Shown: in pieces, positions 1 through 8,189 of the stretch
How positions within the stretch are numbered: position 1 is the stretch's first letter
Layout of the letters: every line of letters starts with the position of its first letter
Assembly (NCBI GenBank): GCA_004563715.1
Contig: ML214237.1
Coordinates: forward strand, 1-57,442
Reading direction: 5' to 3'
DNA length: 57,442 bases
Source of the DNA: Actinomycetota bacterium
GTDB taxonomy: Bacteria; Actinomycetota; Rubrobacteria; Rubrobacterales; Rubrobacteraceae
Position numbers and translations under genes: made by a program
Notes under the pieces: model-generated
What the model saw: only the letters and a program-made list of their open reading frames with translations
Databases searched by the model: none
What the model was told of the DNA's origin: nothing

Positions 1-81
1 CTGTGCGACCTCCTTGCGGGATATCCCGCGATCGACGGCAGCCAGCGCTTTGAGTCTGAGGTCCTTCGAGTATGCCTTCAT
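1..81 (-). mobile_element. IS630-family transposase, 5' end only (runs off left edge)
   Basis: An open frame begins with ATG at 81-79 on the minus strand and continues through position 1 for 27 codons. The peptide starts MKAYSKDLRLKALAAVDRG and continues ISRKEVAQ, the typical N-terminal helix-turn-helix start of IS630/Tc1-type transposases. These enzymes cut and paste the element into TA dinucleotides using a DDE catalytic domain, which lies outside the window. A weak AAGG ribosome site precedes the ATG. I could not define the terminal inverted repeat in the following 50 bases. Family assignment rests on 27 residues but the match is characteristic. Confidence 0.75.
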
Positions 82-325
82 ACTCGTATCCTTGCATGGG
101 ATCAATACTCAAGCAAGCCGCTGTGAGAGATCGGAATAGCAGGAAGCGTCCCGAGGAAGCTTTCGCCTACAACGCGCTCTCGCAGTCGTGGGAGCGCGTG
201 CTGGAGCTATCGCGTCGGGAAGAGGAAGGAGCTTTATTCTAGAGCGGGTAGCCAAAAGCCAACAGCCGTCCGCTCCTGAGATATCCTTACCGGTACGGAA
301 CGTGAAGGACGGAGGAACGAGTCTC

Positions 326-2035
326 ATGGCAACTCTGGCTGGAGTCCTGACCCGCAGGGCGCTGGTCGAGCTTGCGGGAGAGCGATACTTCGAGCGCGGC
401 GAGCAGTACCATCGGGAGGGGCTGGCGCGTGTCTTCGCCGAGCACGACGGCACGGTAACGGCGCGGGTGGCCGGGACGCATGAGTACCGCGTCAAGCTTT
501 GGGACGAGGGCGGTGAGTTGCGCTACTCGTGTACCTGCCCTCTCGGAATGGACGGGGAGTTCTGCAAGCATTGTGTGGCCGCCGGCCTCGCGTGGCTCGG
601 GCAGGCAAGAGGTTCGGGGGACGCGGCGGAACCGTCCGGCGTCACGATGGATGAGGTGCGAAAGCACCTGGAGCGTCAGGATTTTGACGCCCTGGTAGAG
701 ATCATCCTGGACCGGGCGGAGGAGGACGAGCTCTTGCGCGAGCGTCTCCTCCTGCGGGCCGCGTCCGAGAGGCCGGAAGGTCCCGACATTGCCGCCTTCC
801 GCCGCGTCATCGAGGACGCGCTGAACCCGGGAGGTTTCCTGGACTACGGCTCCGCGTGGGAGTACGTTCAGCGCTCGGAGGGCGTTATCGAGGTTCTCTC
901 CGGGCTGCTCGACAGAGGTTTCGCGGACGAAGCTATAGATCTCGCGGAGTACGCCCTCGGGGTCGCCGAGGGCGCGATGGAGTACGACTCGGGCGGCCAC
1001 GTGAGCGGCGTCGCGCGGGACCTGGAGCAGCTACACCTCGCGGCCTGCCAGCGCGCGAGGCCCGAGCCGGAGGCGCTTGCCCGCCGGCTCTTCGAGTGGG
1101 AGATGAGCGGTCCTTACGACACCTTCTTCGACGCGTCCGAGACCTACGCGGACGTGCTCGGAGAGCGGGGGCTTGCGGAGTACCGGAGGCTCGCCGGGGA
1201 GGAGTGGGCGCGCGTCTCCGGGCTCGGTCCCGGTGAGAGGGACCAGGAAGGCTACGGCAGGAGGTCGCGCATCGCCCGCGTTATGGAGACGCTCGCGCGC
1301 CGCTCGGACGACGTGGACGATCTGGTGGCGGTCAAGAGCCGGGACCTCTCGCGGGACCACACGTACCTGGAGATCGCGGAGCTCTACCGTCAGGCCGGCA
1401 GGCGCGACGAGGCTTTGGGATGGGCGGAGCGCGGGGTGCGGGATTTCCCCGACCCCGACCCCCGGCTGCGGGAGTTCCTCGCGCGGGAGTACCGGGAGCG
1501 CGGCCGGCCGGAGGCGGCGATGGAGGTCATGTGGGAGGAGTTCGCCACGAGACCCCACCTCGCGAACTACCGGAAGCTGAAGTCCTGCACCGAACGGCTG
1601 GAGGACTGGGCCATCTGGCGCGGGAAGGCCCTCGACCGCGTTCGCGAGCAGACCGCGGCGCTCAAGGGGAGCCGGTGGTTCCGCGCCGACAACTCGACGC
1701 TGGTCGGCATCCTGCTCTGGGAGCGCCGCTACGACGAGGCGTGGCGCGAGGCCGTGGAGGGCGGCTGTTCGCCCGGCCTCTGGCTAAAGCTGGCCGCGGC
1801 GCGGGAGGGGGATCGCCCCGAAGACGCCATCTCCGTGTACCGGGACCGCATCGAGGATCTCATAGACCAGAAGAACAAGGAGTCCTACCGCGAGGCGCGC
1901 GACCTCATCCTCAAGGTGCGGGAGCTGATGCGCCGTACCGGCCGCGGGCCGGAGTTCGCCGACTACCTCGACTCGGTCCGCGCCGCCCACCGCCGGAAAC
2001 GCAACCTCATGGCGCTCCTCGAACGCGTCGAATAG
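326..2035 (+). CDS. SWIM zinc-finger domain protein
   Basis: The protein has 569 residues. The frame is open upstream to 188, but GGAGGA at 311-316 lies nine bases before the ATG at 326, so I place the start there. A SWIM motif is visible near the N terminus: C69-x-C71-x8-C80-x-H82, within YSCTCPLG and FCKHC. SWIM modules bind zinc and are thought to mediate DNA or protein contacts. The remaining 480 residues are charged and mostly helical, with loose TPR-like repeats around residues 300-480 (for example AELYRQAGRRDEALGWAERG). Proteins of this layout are common in actinobacteria and cyanobacteria and have no firmly assigned role. It is transcribed away from the IS630 fragment. The domain is clear and the function is unknown. 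Confidence 0.8.
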   Translation: MATLAGVLTRRALVELAGERYFERGEQYHREGLARVFAEHDGTVTARVAGTHEYRVKLWDEGGELRYSCTCPLGMDGEFCKHCVAAGLAWLGQARGSGDAAEPSGVTMDEVRKHLERQDFDALVEIILDRAEEDELLRERLLLRAASERPEGPDIAAFRRVIEDALNPGGFLDYGSAWEYVQRSEGVIEVLSGLLDRGFADEAIDLAEYALGVAEGAMEYDSGGHVSGVARDLEQLHLAACQRARPEPEALARRLFEWEMSGPYDTFFDASETYADVLGERGLAEYRRLAGEEWARVSGLGPGERDQEGYGRRSRIARVMETLARRSDDVDDLVAVKSRDLSRDHTYLEIAELYRQAGRRDEALGWAERGVRDFPDPDPRLREFLAREYRERGRPEAAMEVMWEEFATRPHLANYRKLKSCTERLEDWAIWRGKALDRVREQTAALKGSRWFRADNSTLVGILLWERRYDEAWREAVEGGCSPGLWLKLAAAREGDRPEDAISVYRDRIEDLIDQKNKESYREARDLILKVRELMRRTGRGPEFADYLDSVRAAHRRKRNLMALLERVE

Positions 2036-2041
2036 ACCCCG

Positions 2042-2365
2042 TCACCCCCGGCGCTCGCAGTCGAACGAGAACCCGTCGCCGTAGTGATACCGCAGCTCGA
2101 ACGTCAGGCTGTCCCCCTTCAGCGTCGCCTCGCCCATCCCGTTCACCTCGTCCATCTCGTCGTTGCCCTCGAAGCTGAACGTAAAGAAGTTCGCCCCTTC
2201 GGGCACGGTCCCGTACACGCTTCCGGCCTGCAGCCCCGCCTGATACTCCCCCGTAACCCGGTCGCCCGTCTGCCGCAGGGTAACGTACGGCTGCACGTCC
2301 ATGCTCAGGTAGCCGTAGTCGAAGTCCGGGCTCGATACGATCTCGTAAGTGCCCGTGAAGTCCAC
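2042..2365 (-). CDS. Small beta-rich hypothetical protein
   Basis: This is a 107-residue acidic protein that starts at GTG 2365 behind a good AAGGAGAG site. It contains alternating polar and hydrophobic strands (TGTYEIV, VTLRQTGDRVTGEY, GSVYGTV, GEATLKGDSLTFEL). This is the pattern of a small lipocalin-like or other antiparallel beta-barrel domain: TGxY at the N terminus, a G-T-V turn, and a final strand ending in a Cys-containing tail (FDCERRG). No signal peptide is visible. It converges on the SWIM gene with six bases between their stops. I recognise no named family; the barrel suggestion is inference from the strand pattern. Confidence 0.6.
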   Translation of the reverse strand: MDFTGTYEIVSSPDFDYGYLSMDVQPYVTLRQTGDRVTGEYQAGLQAGSVYGTVPEGANFFTFSFEGNDEMDEVNGMGEATLKGDSLTFELRYHYGDGFSFDCERRG

Positions 2366-2517
2366 AGCCGCTCTCCTTCCCGTGAGCCTACAGCTACATA
2401 ATACCCTGATGTACGGGCAAACCGTCGGGCTGGGCCGGGACTAAACCCTGTCATTCGCCCATCCGAGAATGTATCCTGTAAGACATTAACCATTCATAAA
2501 CGGGAACGGGAGATCAC

Positions 2518-5500
2518 ATGGCGCTCAGCAACCGGGACAGGATAGACAGAGGTCTACAGGCGGTCGTCTCTGGCCTCGGTCCATACGTGCTGCGCGAGCT
2601 AAAAAGCCGCTACGGAGACCGCTGGCCCTACGCCGTAGCCGGGGAGCTAAGCGAGGGCCGCTACTCCCGCGTCCAGAGCGCCAGCGAGGAGGCGTTCCTC
2701 GAAACGGTGGACGCCCACGCGCTCTTCAAGGTCATGTGGGGCAACTACAACGAAGCCTTCCGGGACAAGCTCGGCTTTTCCGGCCGCAACCAGCTCAGCG
2801 AGCTGATGGAGGTGCGCAACGCGTGGGCGCACGGGGCCTCCTTCAACCTGGAGGACACCCAGCGGGCGCTGGACACGATGGTCCGGCTCTTGAAGGCCGT
2901 GAGCGCGGGGGAGCAGGCCGAGGAAGTCCACAGGCACCACCGGGAGGTGATGCGCCAGATCTTCGCCTCCGACGAGCGCCGGGAGGTAAAGCGCGTCGTC
3001 CGGGAGGCCCCGGCCACGGGCGGCCAGGAGGGCCTGCTGCCCTGGCGGCAGGTCGTGGACCCGCATCCTGACGTGCGCAAGGGCCGCTACCAGGAGGCCG
3101 AGTTCGCCGCCGACCTCGCCGAGGTCGTCCACGGCACCGCCGACCCCGAGTACCAGTACCCCAAAGAGTTCTTCAAGCGCACCTACCTCACCGACGGCAT
3201 GGTCGGGCTGCTCGCCAACGCCGCGCAGAGGCTCTCCGGCGCTGGCGGCGATCCCGTGCTCCAGCTACAGACCGTCTTCGGCGGCGGAAAGACCCACTCC
3301 ATGCTCGCCCTCTACCACCTCTTCGGCCCCGAGAAGCCGCTCGGCAGCGTTCCCGGCGGCGAGAAGGTCGTCCGAGAGTCCGGTCTGGAGACGATGCCCG
3401 TAGCGGAGCGGGCCGTACTCGTCGGCACCGACCTCGACGCGGACAAGCCCCGCCGTTACGAGGACGTAACGACCCGCACCCTCTGGGGGGAGATGGCCTA
3501 CCGGCTTGGCGACGTGGACGGCTACGACTACGTCCGGGAGGCCGACGAGCGGGGGGTCGCGCCGGGGGCGGGGACGCTCAAGCAGCTCCTCGACGACTTC
3601 GCCCCGGCTCTCGTTCTCGTAGACGAGCTGGTGGCCTTCGCGCGGAACATCTACGGGCACGACGGGCTGGCTGCCGGGTCTTTCGACTCCAACATCACCT
3701 TTATCCAGAACCTCACGGAGGCGGCCAAACGTTCGGAGCGGAGCATGGTCGTCGTCAGCGTGCCGGTCTCCGAGCGGTTGGACGAGGCGGGACGGTCGGA
3801 CATCGAGCTCGGCGGCGAGATCGGCAAGCTCGTGGCCGAAAGGCTGGAGCAGGTGCTCGGCAGGTTGGAGAGCGTCTGGAAGCCGGTGGGGGCGACGGAG
3901 GGGTTCGAGATCGTGCGCCGCAGGCTCTTCTCCTCGGAGATGAACGCCCCGGCGCGCGACGCGGTCGTCTCCGCCTACGCCCGGATGTACCGGGACAACC
4001 GCTCCGAGTACCCCTCGGAGTGCGTCGAGGGCGAGTACGAGCGCCGGTTACGCTCCGCGTACCCCATCCACCCGGAGCTCTTTGACCGGCTGTATGAGGA
4101 CTGGTCCACGCTGGAGAAGTTCCAGAGGACGCGGGGCGTGCTGCGGCTCATGGCCGCCGTCATCCACGAGCTGTGGAGCGCGGGTGATCGGTCGTACATG
4201 ATCATGCCCGGAGATATCCCCCTGGACGAGCCGCGGGTCCGCAACCAGTTCCTGCGCTACCTTCCCGACGGGTGGGACGGGGTGGTGGACTCGGACGTGG
4301 ACGGCCCCGACTCCCGGCCGAAGGCGCTCGACGAGCAGGTCGGGAGCCTCGGCCGCTACCACGCCGCCCGCCGCGTAGCCCGGTCCGTCTTTGTCGGGAG
4401 CGCTCCCTCGGTCGCCGGACAAAGGGTGCGCGGCGTCGAGGAGGTCCGGGTGCGCCTCGGGTGCGTCCAGCCCGGCGAGTCCGCCGCGGTCTTCGCCGAC
4501 GCCCTGGGGAGACTCTCCGATGGGGCGGCCTACCTCTACGCCGACGGCACGCGGCACTGGTTCGATACCCGTCCCAACGTAAACCGCGAGGCCTCCGACC
4601 GCGCCCAGCAGCAGCGCCGCGAGGACGTGCTGGATGAAATCTCGGCGCGGCTGAGCCGGATCGCCGCGGGCAGGGGAGACTTCGCCCGCGTCCACGTCGC
4701 CCCGGCAACGAGCGGCGACGTGCCCGACGAGCCCGACGCCCGGCTCGTCGTCCTCGGACCGGAGGCGGCCTACCGGCAGAACGATCCCGAGTGCGCCGCC
4801 GTCAAGCGACGCGAGGAGGTCCTGAAAAACCGGGGCGGCTCGCCGCGGCTCTACCGGAACACGCTCGTCTTTCTGGCCCCGGATCGGAGCCGGATGGAGG
4901 CGCTGGAGGGGACCGTGCGGCGCTTTCTGGCCTGGAAGTCCATACTAGGCGAGGAGGAGCAGCTCAACCTCGATGCTCACGGCCGTCGCCAGGCGCGGGA
5001 GAACCGCGAGAAGTTCGACGGTGCGGTGGACCTCCAGATCGAGGAGGCTTATCAGTGGCTCATGTACCCGGGCGAAGAGCCGGGGCCCGACGGGAAGATG
5101 GTCCTCGAATGGGAAGCGGTCAAGGTCAGCGCCGGCGGCCCGCTCGTGGAGCGGGCCTCGCGCCGGATCGACGCCGACGGCGCGCTGGCGAAAAAGCTGG
5201 CGCCGCAGTTTTTGAGGAAGGAACTGGACGCGTACCTCTGGCGCGGCGAGGAACACGTCTCCCTAAAGCTGGTCCGGGAGGACCTCGCCAAATACCTCTA
5301 CCTGCCGCGCCTTCGGGACGGCAGGGTACTCGAAGAGACCGTCCGGGACGGCGTCGCCTCCGGCGAGTTCTTCGGTTACGCCCAGGCCGTGACGGCGGGC
5401 GGGCGTTACGAGGGGCTGAAGTTAGGGGAGGCGGGGGTGACGGTCTACATTGACCAGTCGAGCGTTCTCGTCCACCCCGACGCCGCGCGGAGGCAGATCG

Positions 5501-5886
5501 AGGCCGACTCGGAGAGGCGGCCGCCAGCCTACGCGCCGCGCCCCGGCGCGGGACCCGGCGAGGTCGGAGAAGGCATTAACGGTGAAACCGGTGTCGAGAG
5601 CCCGGACGACGCCGCGGCGGCGGGTTCTCCTGCGCCCACCGAACCGGACGACCTCACCAGGAGCTTCCACGGCGTTGTAGACATAGACCCCACGCGGCTC
5701 GGCGGAAGCGCGGGCGCTATTAGCCAGGAGGTCGTCCAGCGGCTGACTTCTATTCTTGGCTCGGAGGTCCGGGTGACGCTGGAGATAAAGGCCAAGGTAC
5801 CCGACGGTATCCCAGAGAAGATCGTGCGCGACGTGTCAGAGAACTGCAACACGCTCAGGTTTCGCGAGTACGGCTTTGGCGAGTAG
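2518..5886 (+). CDS. HEPN (Swt1-type)-DUF499 ATPase, probable defence protein
   Basis: The protein has 1122 residues and starts at ATG 2518 behind a GGGAG site. Residues 1-130 form a Swt1-like HEPN domain with the canonical R-N-x3-H signature at R100-N101-H105 (EVRNAWAHG), the catalytic motif of HEPN ribonucleases. From about residue 200 the DUF499 P-loop region follows, with Walker A FGGGKTHS (K258) and Walker B LVLVDEL (D369, E370). The C terminus (VTLEIKAKVPDGIPEKIV, then ENCNTLRF) is typical of DUF499. DUF499 proteins are usually found with DUF1156 methylases and helicases in antiphage islands; none is present here. An ATPase-gated RNase is therefore the best inference. Domain calls are firm, the biological role is not. 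Confidence 0.85.
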   Translation: MALSNRDRIDRGLQAVVSGLGPYVLRELKSRYGDRWPYAVAGELSEGRYSRVQSASEEAFLETVDAHALFKVMWGNYNEAFRDKLGFSGRNQLSELMEVRNAWAHGASFNLEDTQRALDTMVRLLKAVSAGEQAEEVHRHHREVMRQIFASDERREVKRVVREAPATGGQEGLLPWRQVVDPHPDVRKGRYQEAEFAADLAEVVHGTADPEYQYPKEFFKRTYLTDGMVGLLANAAQRLSGAGGDPVLQLQTVFGGGKTHSMLALYHLFGPEKPLGSVPGGEKVVRESGLETMPVAERAVLVGTDLDADKPRRYEDVTTRTLWGEMAYRLGDVDGYDYVREADERGVAPGAGTLKQLLDDFAPALVLVDELVAFARNIYGHDGLAAGSFDSNITFIQNLTEAAKRSERSMVVVSVPVSERLDEAGRSDIELGGEIGKLVAERLEQVLGRLESVWKPVGATEGFEIVRRRLFSSEMNAPARDAVVSAYARMYRDNRSEYPSECVEGEYERRLRSAYPIHPELFDRLYEDWSTLEKFQRTRGVLRLMAAVIHELWSAGDRSYMIMPGDIPLDEPRVRNQFLRYLPDGWDGVVDSDVDGPDSRPKALDEQVGSLGRYHAARRVARSVFVGSAPSVAGQRVRGVEEVRVRLGCVQPGESAAVFADALGRLSDGAAYLYADGTRHWFDTRPNVNREASDRAQQQRREDVLDEISARLSRIAAGRGDFARVHVAPATSGDVPDEPDARLVVLGPEAAYRQNDPECAAVKRREEVLKNRGGSPRLYRNTLVFLAPDRSRMEALEGTVRRFLAWKSILGEEEQLNLDAHGRRQARENREKFDGAVDLQIEEAYQWLMYPGEEPGPDGKMVLEWEAVKVSAGGPLVERASRRIDADGALAKKLAPQFLRKELDAYLWRGEEHVSLKLVREDLAKYLYLPRLRDGRVLEETVRDGVASGEFFGYAQAVTAGGRYEGLKLGEAGVTVYIDQSSVLVHPDAARRQIEADSERRPPAYAPRPGAGPGEVGEGINGETGVESPDDAAAAGSPAPTEPDDLTRSFHGVVDIDPTRLGGSAGAISQEVVQRLTSILGSEVRVTLEIKAKVPDGIPEKIVRDVSENCNTLRFREYGFGE

Positions 5887-6067
5887 GCGCAGCGGTCGTC
5901 GGGAACTCTACTACGACTACGCCCGGGGTGCGGGCAATGGCGCCCTGCTGCCCGGACGCGACCGGTCCTCCTCCGTGTTCGAGCCCGGCTGGGAGGGCCG
6001 GCCCTGGCCGCCGCGGGACAAGTACGGCCCCGCCGCCACGGACAAGGAACTGGGCCTCACGGGGTAG
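5876..6067 (+). CDS. Possible small protein or gene remnant after DUF499
   Basis: A 63-codon frame starts at TTG 5876, overlapping the end of the DUF499 gene by 11 bases, and ends 12 bases before the converging membrane gene. Third codon positions are strongly G/C as in real genes here. The sequence is rich in Gly, Pro, Arg and aromatic residues (RELYYDYARG, FEPGWEGRPWPPRD). I do not recognise it. It could be a genuine coupled small protein or the tail of a lost partner gene of the DUF499 operon. No strong ribosome site is visible. Confidence 0.3.
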   Translation: MASRRSGRRELYYDYARGAGNGALLPGRDRSSSVFEPGWEGRPWPPRDKYGPAATDKELGLTG

Positions 6068-6079
6068 GCGTCCCGGCCC

Positions 6080-8164
6080 TCAGCCAGACCCGGAGGGCTC
6101 GAACACGACGACGGCCTCGTTCTCGAAGACCCTGCGGTACGGCCCCTCTTCGAAGGCGCGCGGGTCGATGCCCGGGTAGCTTCTGGACAGGACGGCGTAG
6201 CGCACGTCGCGGCGCTCGATGATGTCCCGGGCGCGTTGGCTTTGCGGGTGGAGGAGCAGCCACCGGGCGTCCTTTATCTCCCCGATGCCGCCGGGGGGCA
6301 GGGAGCGGGGCGTCTCGACCCGGCGCTCCGGGTAGGATTGCAGGCCGTCGTAGCCGCCGAGGGCGAGCATGCCGCGGCCCGGGACGTTGCCGTAGGAGGG
6401 GGAGGGCAAGATCTTGCCGCCCGTGTTGTGCTCCCGCAGCCACGCGCCAGCCTCCGCCAGCTCCGGCGTTAGCGTGTCGCCCGCCGGGGAGGCGGCCCTA
6501 TCCAGGCTCGCCCACGCCTGCATCCCCACCAGGGAGAGGGCGAGGACTGCTGCGACCACCACTGACGCCATCGGCAGGACTACCACTGTTCTTCTCTGAC
6601 GCCCACGTACCGGGGCGTGCGCCGGTAGCGAGCGCAGGACGGCGACGAGCGCGAATGCGGCGAGCACGGACAGGGGGATGCCCAGGTCGCGCTCGAAGCG
6701 CTGGGGAAAGCCGCTCAGGGCCGTGCGGCTCCCGATAAACAGCACCCCGCACCACAGCAGCAGCGTGGCCCGGGCGAGAAAACCGTGTAGATCCTTCGAT
6801 CCGCCGGCCGGAGTGAACAGGAGTAGCAAGCCGAGAAGTCCCAACCAGAGCACGGCCGGAGAGACCCGTTCCGGCAGACCTGCCAGGGGGAACGCCGGCT
6901 GGGTGCCGATCGCGATGGAGACGGCCTCACCGCCCGCCCCGGTCCCCGAGCCGGTCAGGAGCCCGCCGAGCAGGCGCCCCAGGTCGTAGGTGTCCCAGGC
7001 GTAGGCGACCGAGAGGAAGCCCAGGAGCGTCAGGGAGAGGAGCAGGACGACGCCCCGCCGCCGGTCCCGCACGAGCAGGTACGGTACGAGGATCACCGCG
7101 ACGAGGCCCAGGATCAGCGCCGCGTAGAAGCTGCCGACGGAGTGGTAGAGCACGACCGAGGAGCCGAGCAGGGCGAGCGCGAGGGCGGGCCGGGGCTCCG
7201 GGGAGCGGTAGAGCCGCACGAGGGCCGCGACCATGAGGACGAGCAGGAACTGGGCGGAGACGAGGTTCGGGTAGCGGGCGTCCGCGATGTTCATCCAGGT
7301 GCCGTTCGCCAGCAGCCCGGCGAAGGCCGCCGCGGCCAGCCCGCACTCCCGGCCCCACAGGTCCTTCGCCAGCGCGTAGCCGGCCAGGGCGGGCAGCAGG
7401 ACCAGGGCCGGCGCCAGCACGGGGAAGACCTCCAGGGGGTCCAGGCCGGCGATGCGCGAGACGCTCGCGGTGAGCGTCGAGAACCCCGGCGGGTACACGA
7501 GGAACTCGTCGTAGTGCCCCACGGATAGCATCCCGTTCGCCTGCACCGCGTGGTTGTACTGGTCCCCGCCCCGCAGGTACGGCCAGTCGTACAGGACGGG
7601 ACCAACATATCCTCGGGTTAGCACCGCTCCCAGCACCACCGCCAGCGCCGCCGGAAAGAGCAGTCGGCCAGCCGCACGCGGGGGCCGGGCGTGAGCCGCC
7701 GGACGCGGCTCGCTCCAGACGGCCCAAGCCAGCGTTCCGGCGAGCAGCACGAGCGCGGCCGTGGCCGGCCCGGCCCACCGGACCTCCGGGGCGGCGACAA
7801 ACGTCCAGAGCGCGAGTGCGAGGGCCGCTGCGAGCGGCAGGAGCGCGGTCGAGCTCAGGGGGGGCGGAGGGTTCGGGGAATCGCCGGTGGTCCGTGCCGG
7901 CCCGAAGCGGAGCCGGACGGCGAAACCGGCGAGGAACACCGCCAGCGGGGCGAGAACGGCTACGAGGGCGGTCACGCCGGTATCGGCGAGCCACATCACG
8001 AGCAGGGCCGCCGGTGGCACGAGCGCCAGGGAGAAGGCGGCGGAGAACGCCAGCCGCCCCGCGAGGTCCAGGGTTCCGCCTCTCAGGGCCGTCGTCCAGA
8101 ACCAGCCGGGTACGACGCAGACCAGCAGGGCGGCGGGGAGGGCCAGGATCAGGTCCTCCATCAT
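6080..8164 (-). CDS. Polytopic membrane protein, GT-C glycosyltransferase-like
   Basis: The protein has 694 residues. About a dozen or more hydrophobic segments fill residues 1-560, followed by a soluble C-terminal domain of about 130 residues. The first large extracytoplasmic stretch (LRGGDQYNHAVQANGML, then YPPGFSTL) resembles the loop 1 region of GT-C enzymes, which move sugars from lipid-linked donors outside the membrane. It is also compatible with actinobacterial DUF6541-type proteins. It begins 25 bases after the stop of a similar protein and belongs to a three-gene minus-strand operon with that protein and an MFS transporter. The two membrane proteins share overall architecture but little sequence, suggesting an old duplication. 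GT-C membership is inference. Confidence 0.7.
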   Translation of the reverse strand: MMEDLILALPAALLVCVVPGWFWTTALRGGTLDLAGRLAFSAAFSLALVPPAALLVMWLADTGVTALVAVLAPLAVFLAGFAVRLRFGPARTTGDSPNPPPPLSSTALLPLAAALALALWTFVAAPEVRWAGPATAALVLLAGTLAWAVWSEPRPAAHARPPRAAGRLLFPAALAVVLGAVLTRGYVGPVLYDWPYLRGGDQYNHAVQANGMLSVGHYDEFLVYPPGFSTLTASVSRIAGLDPLEVFPVLAPALVLLPALAGYALAKDLWGRECGLAAAAFAGLLANGTWMNIADARYPNLVSAQFLLVLMVAALVRLYRSPEPRPALALALLGSSVVLYHSVGSFYAALILGLVAVILVPYLLVRDRRRGVVLLLSLTLLGFLSVAYAWDTYDLGRLLGGLLTGSGTGAGGEAVSIAIGTQPAFPLAGLPERVSPAVLWLGLLGLLLLFTPAGGSKDLHGFLARATLLLWCGVLFIGSRTALSGFPQRFERDLGIPLSVLAAFALVAVLRSLPAHAPVRGRQRRTVVVLPMASVVVAAVLALSLVGMQAWASLDRAASPAGDTLTPELAEAGAWLREHNTGGKILPSPSYGNVPGRGMLALGGYDGLQSYPERRVETPRSLPPGGIGEIKDARWLLLHPQSQRARDIIERRDVRYAVLSRSYPGIDPRAFEEGPYRRVFENEAVVVFEPSGSG

Positions 8165-8189
8165 CCCGGGCTCCCGTTCCGGGGTTGGC

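Noticed and set aside
2518-6079. Complete DISARM or BREX system
   Set aside because: Only the DUF499-type ATPase is present; no methylase, helicase, PglZ, DrmA/B or nuclease partner is seen within the window.
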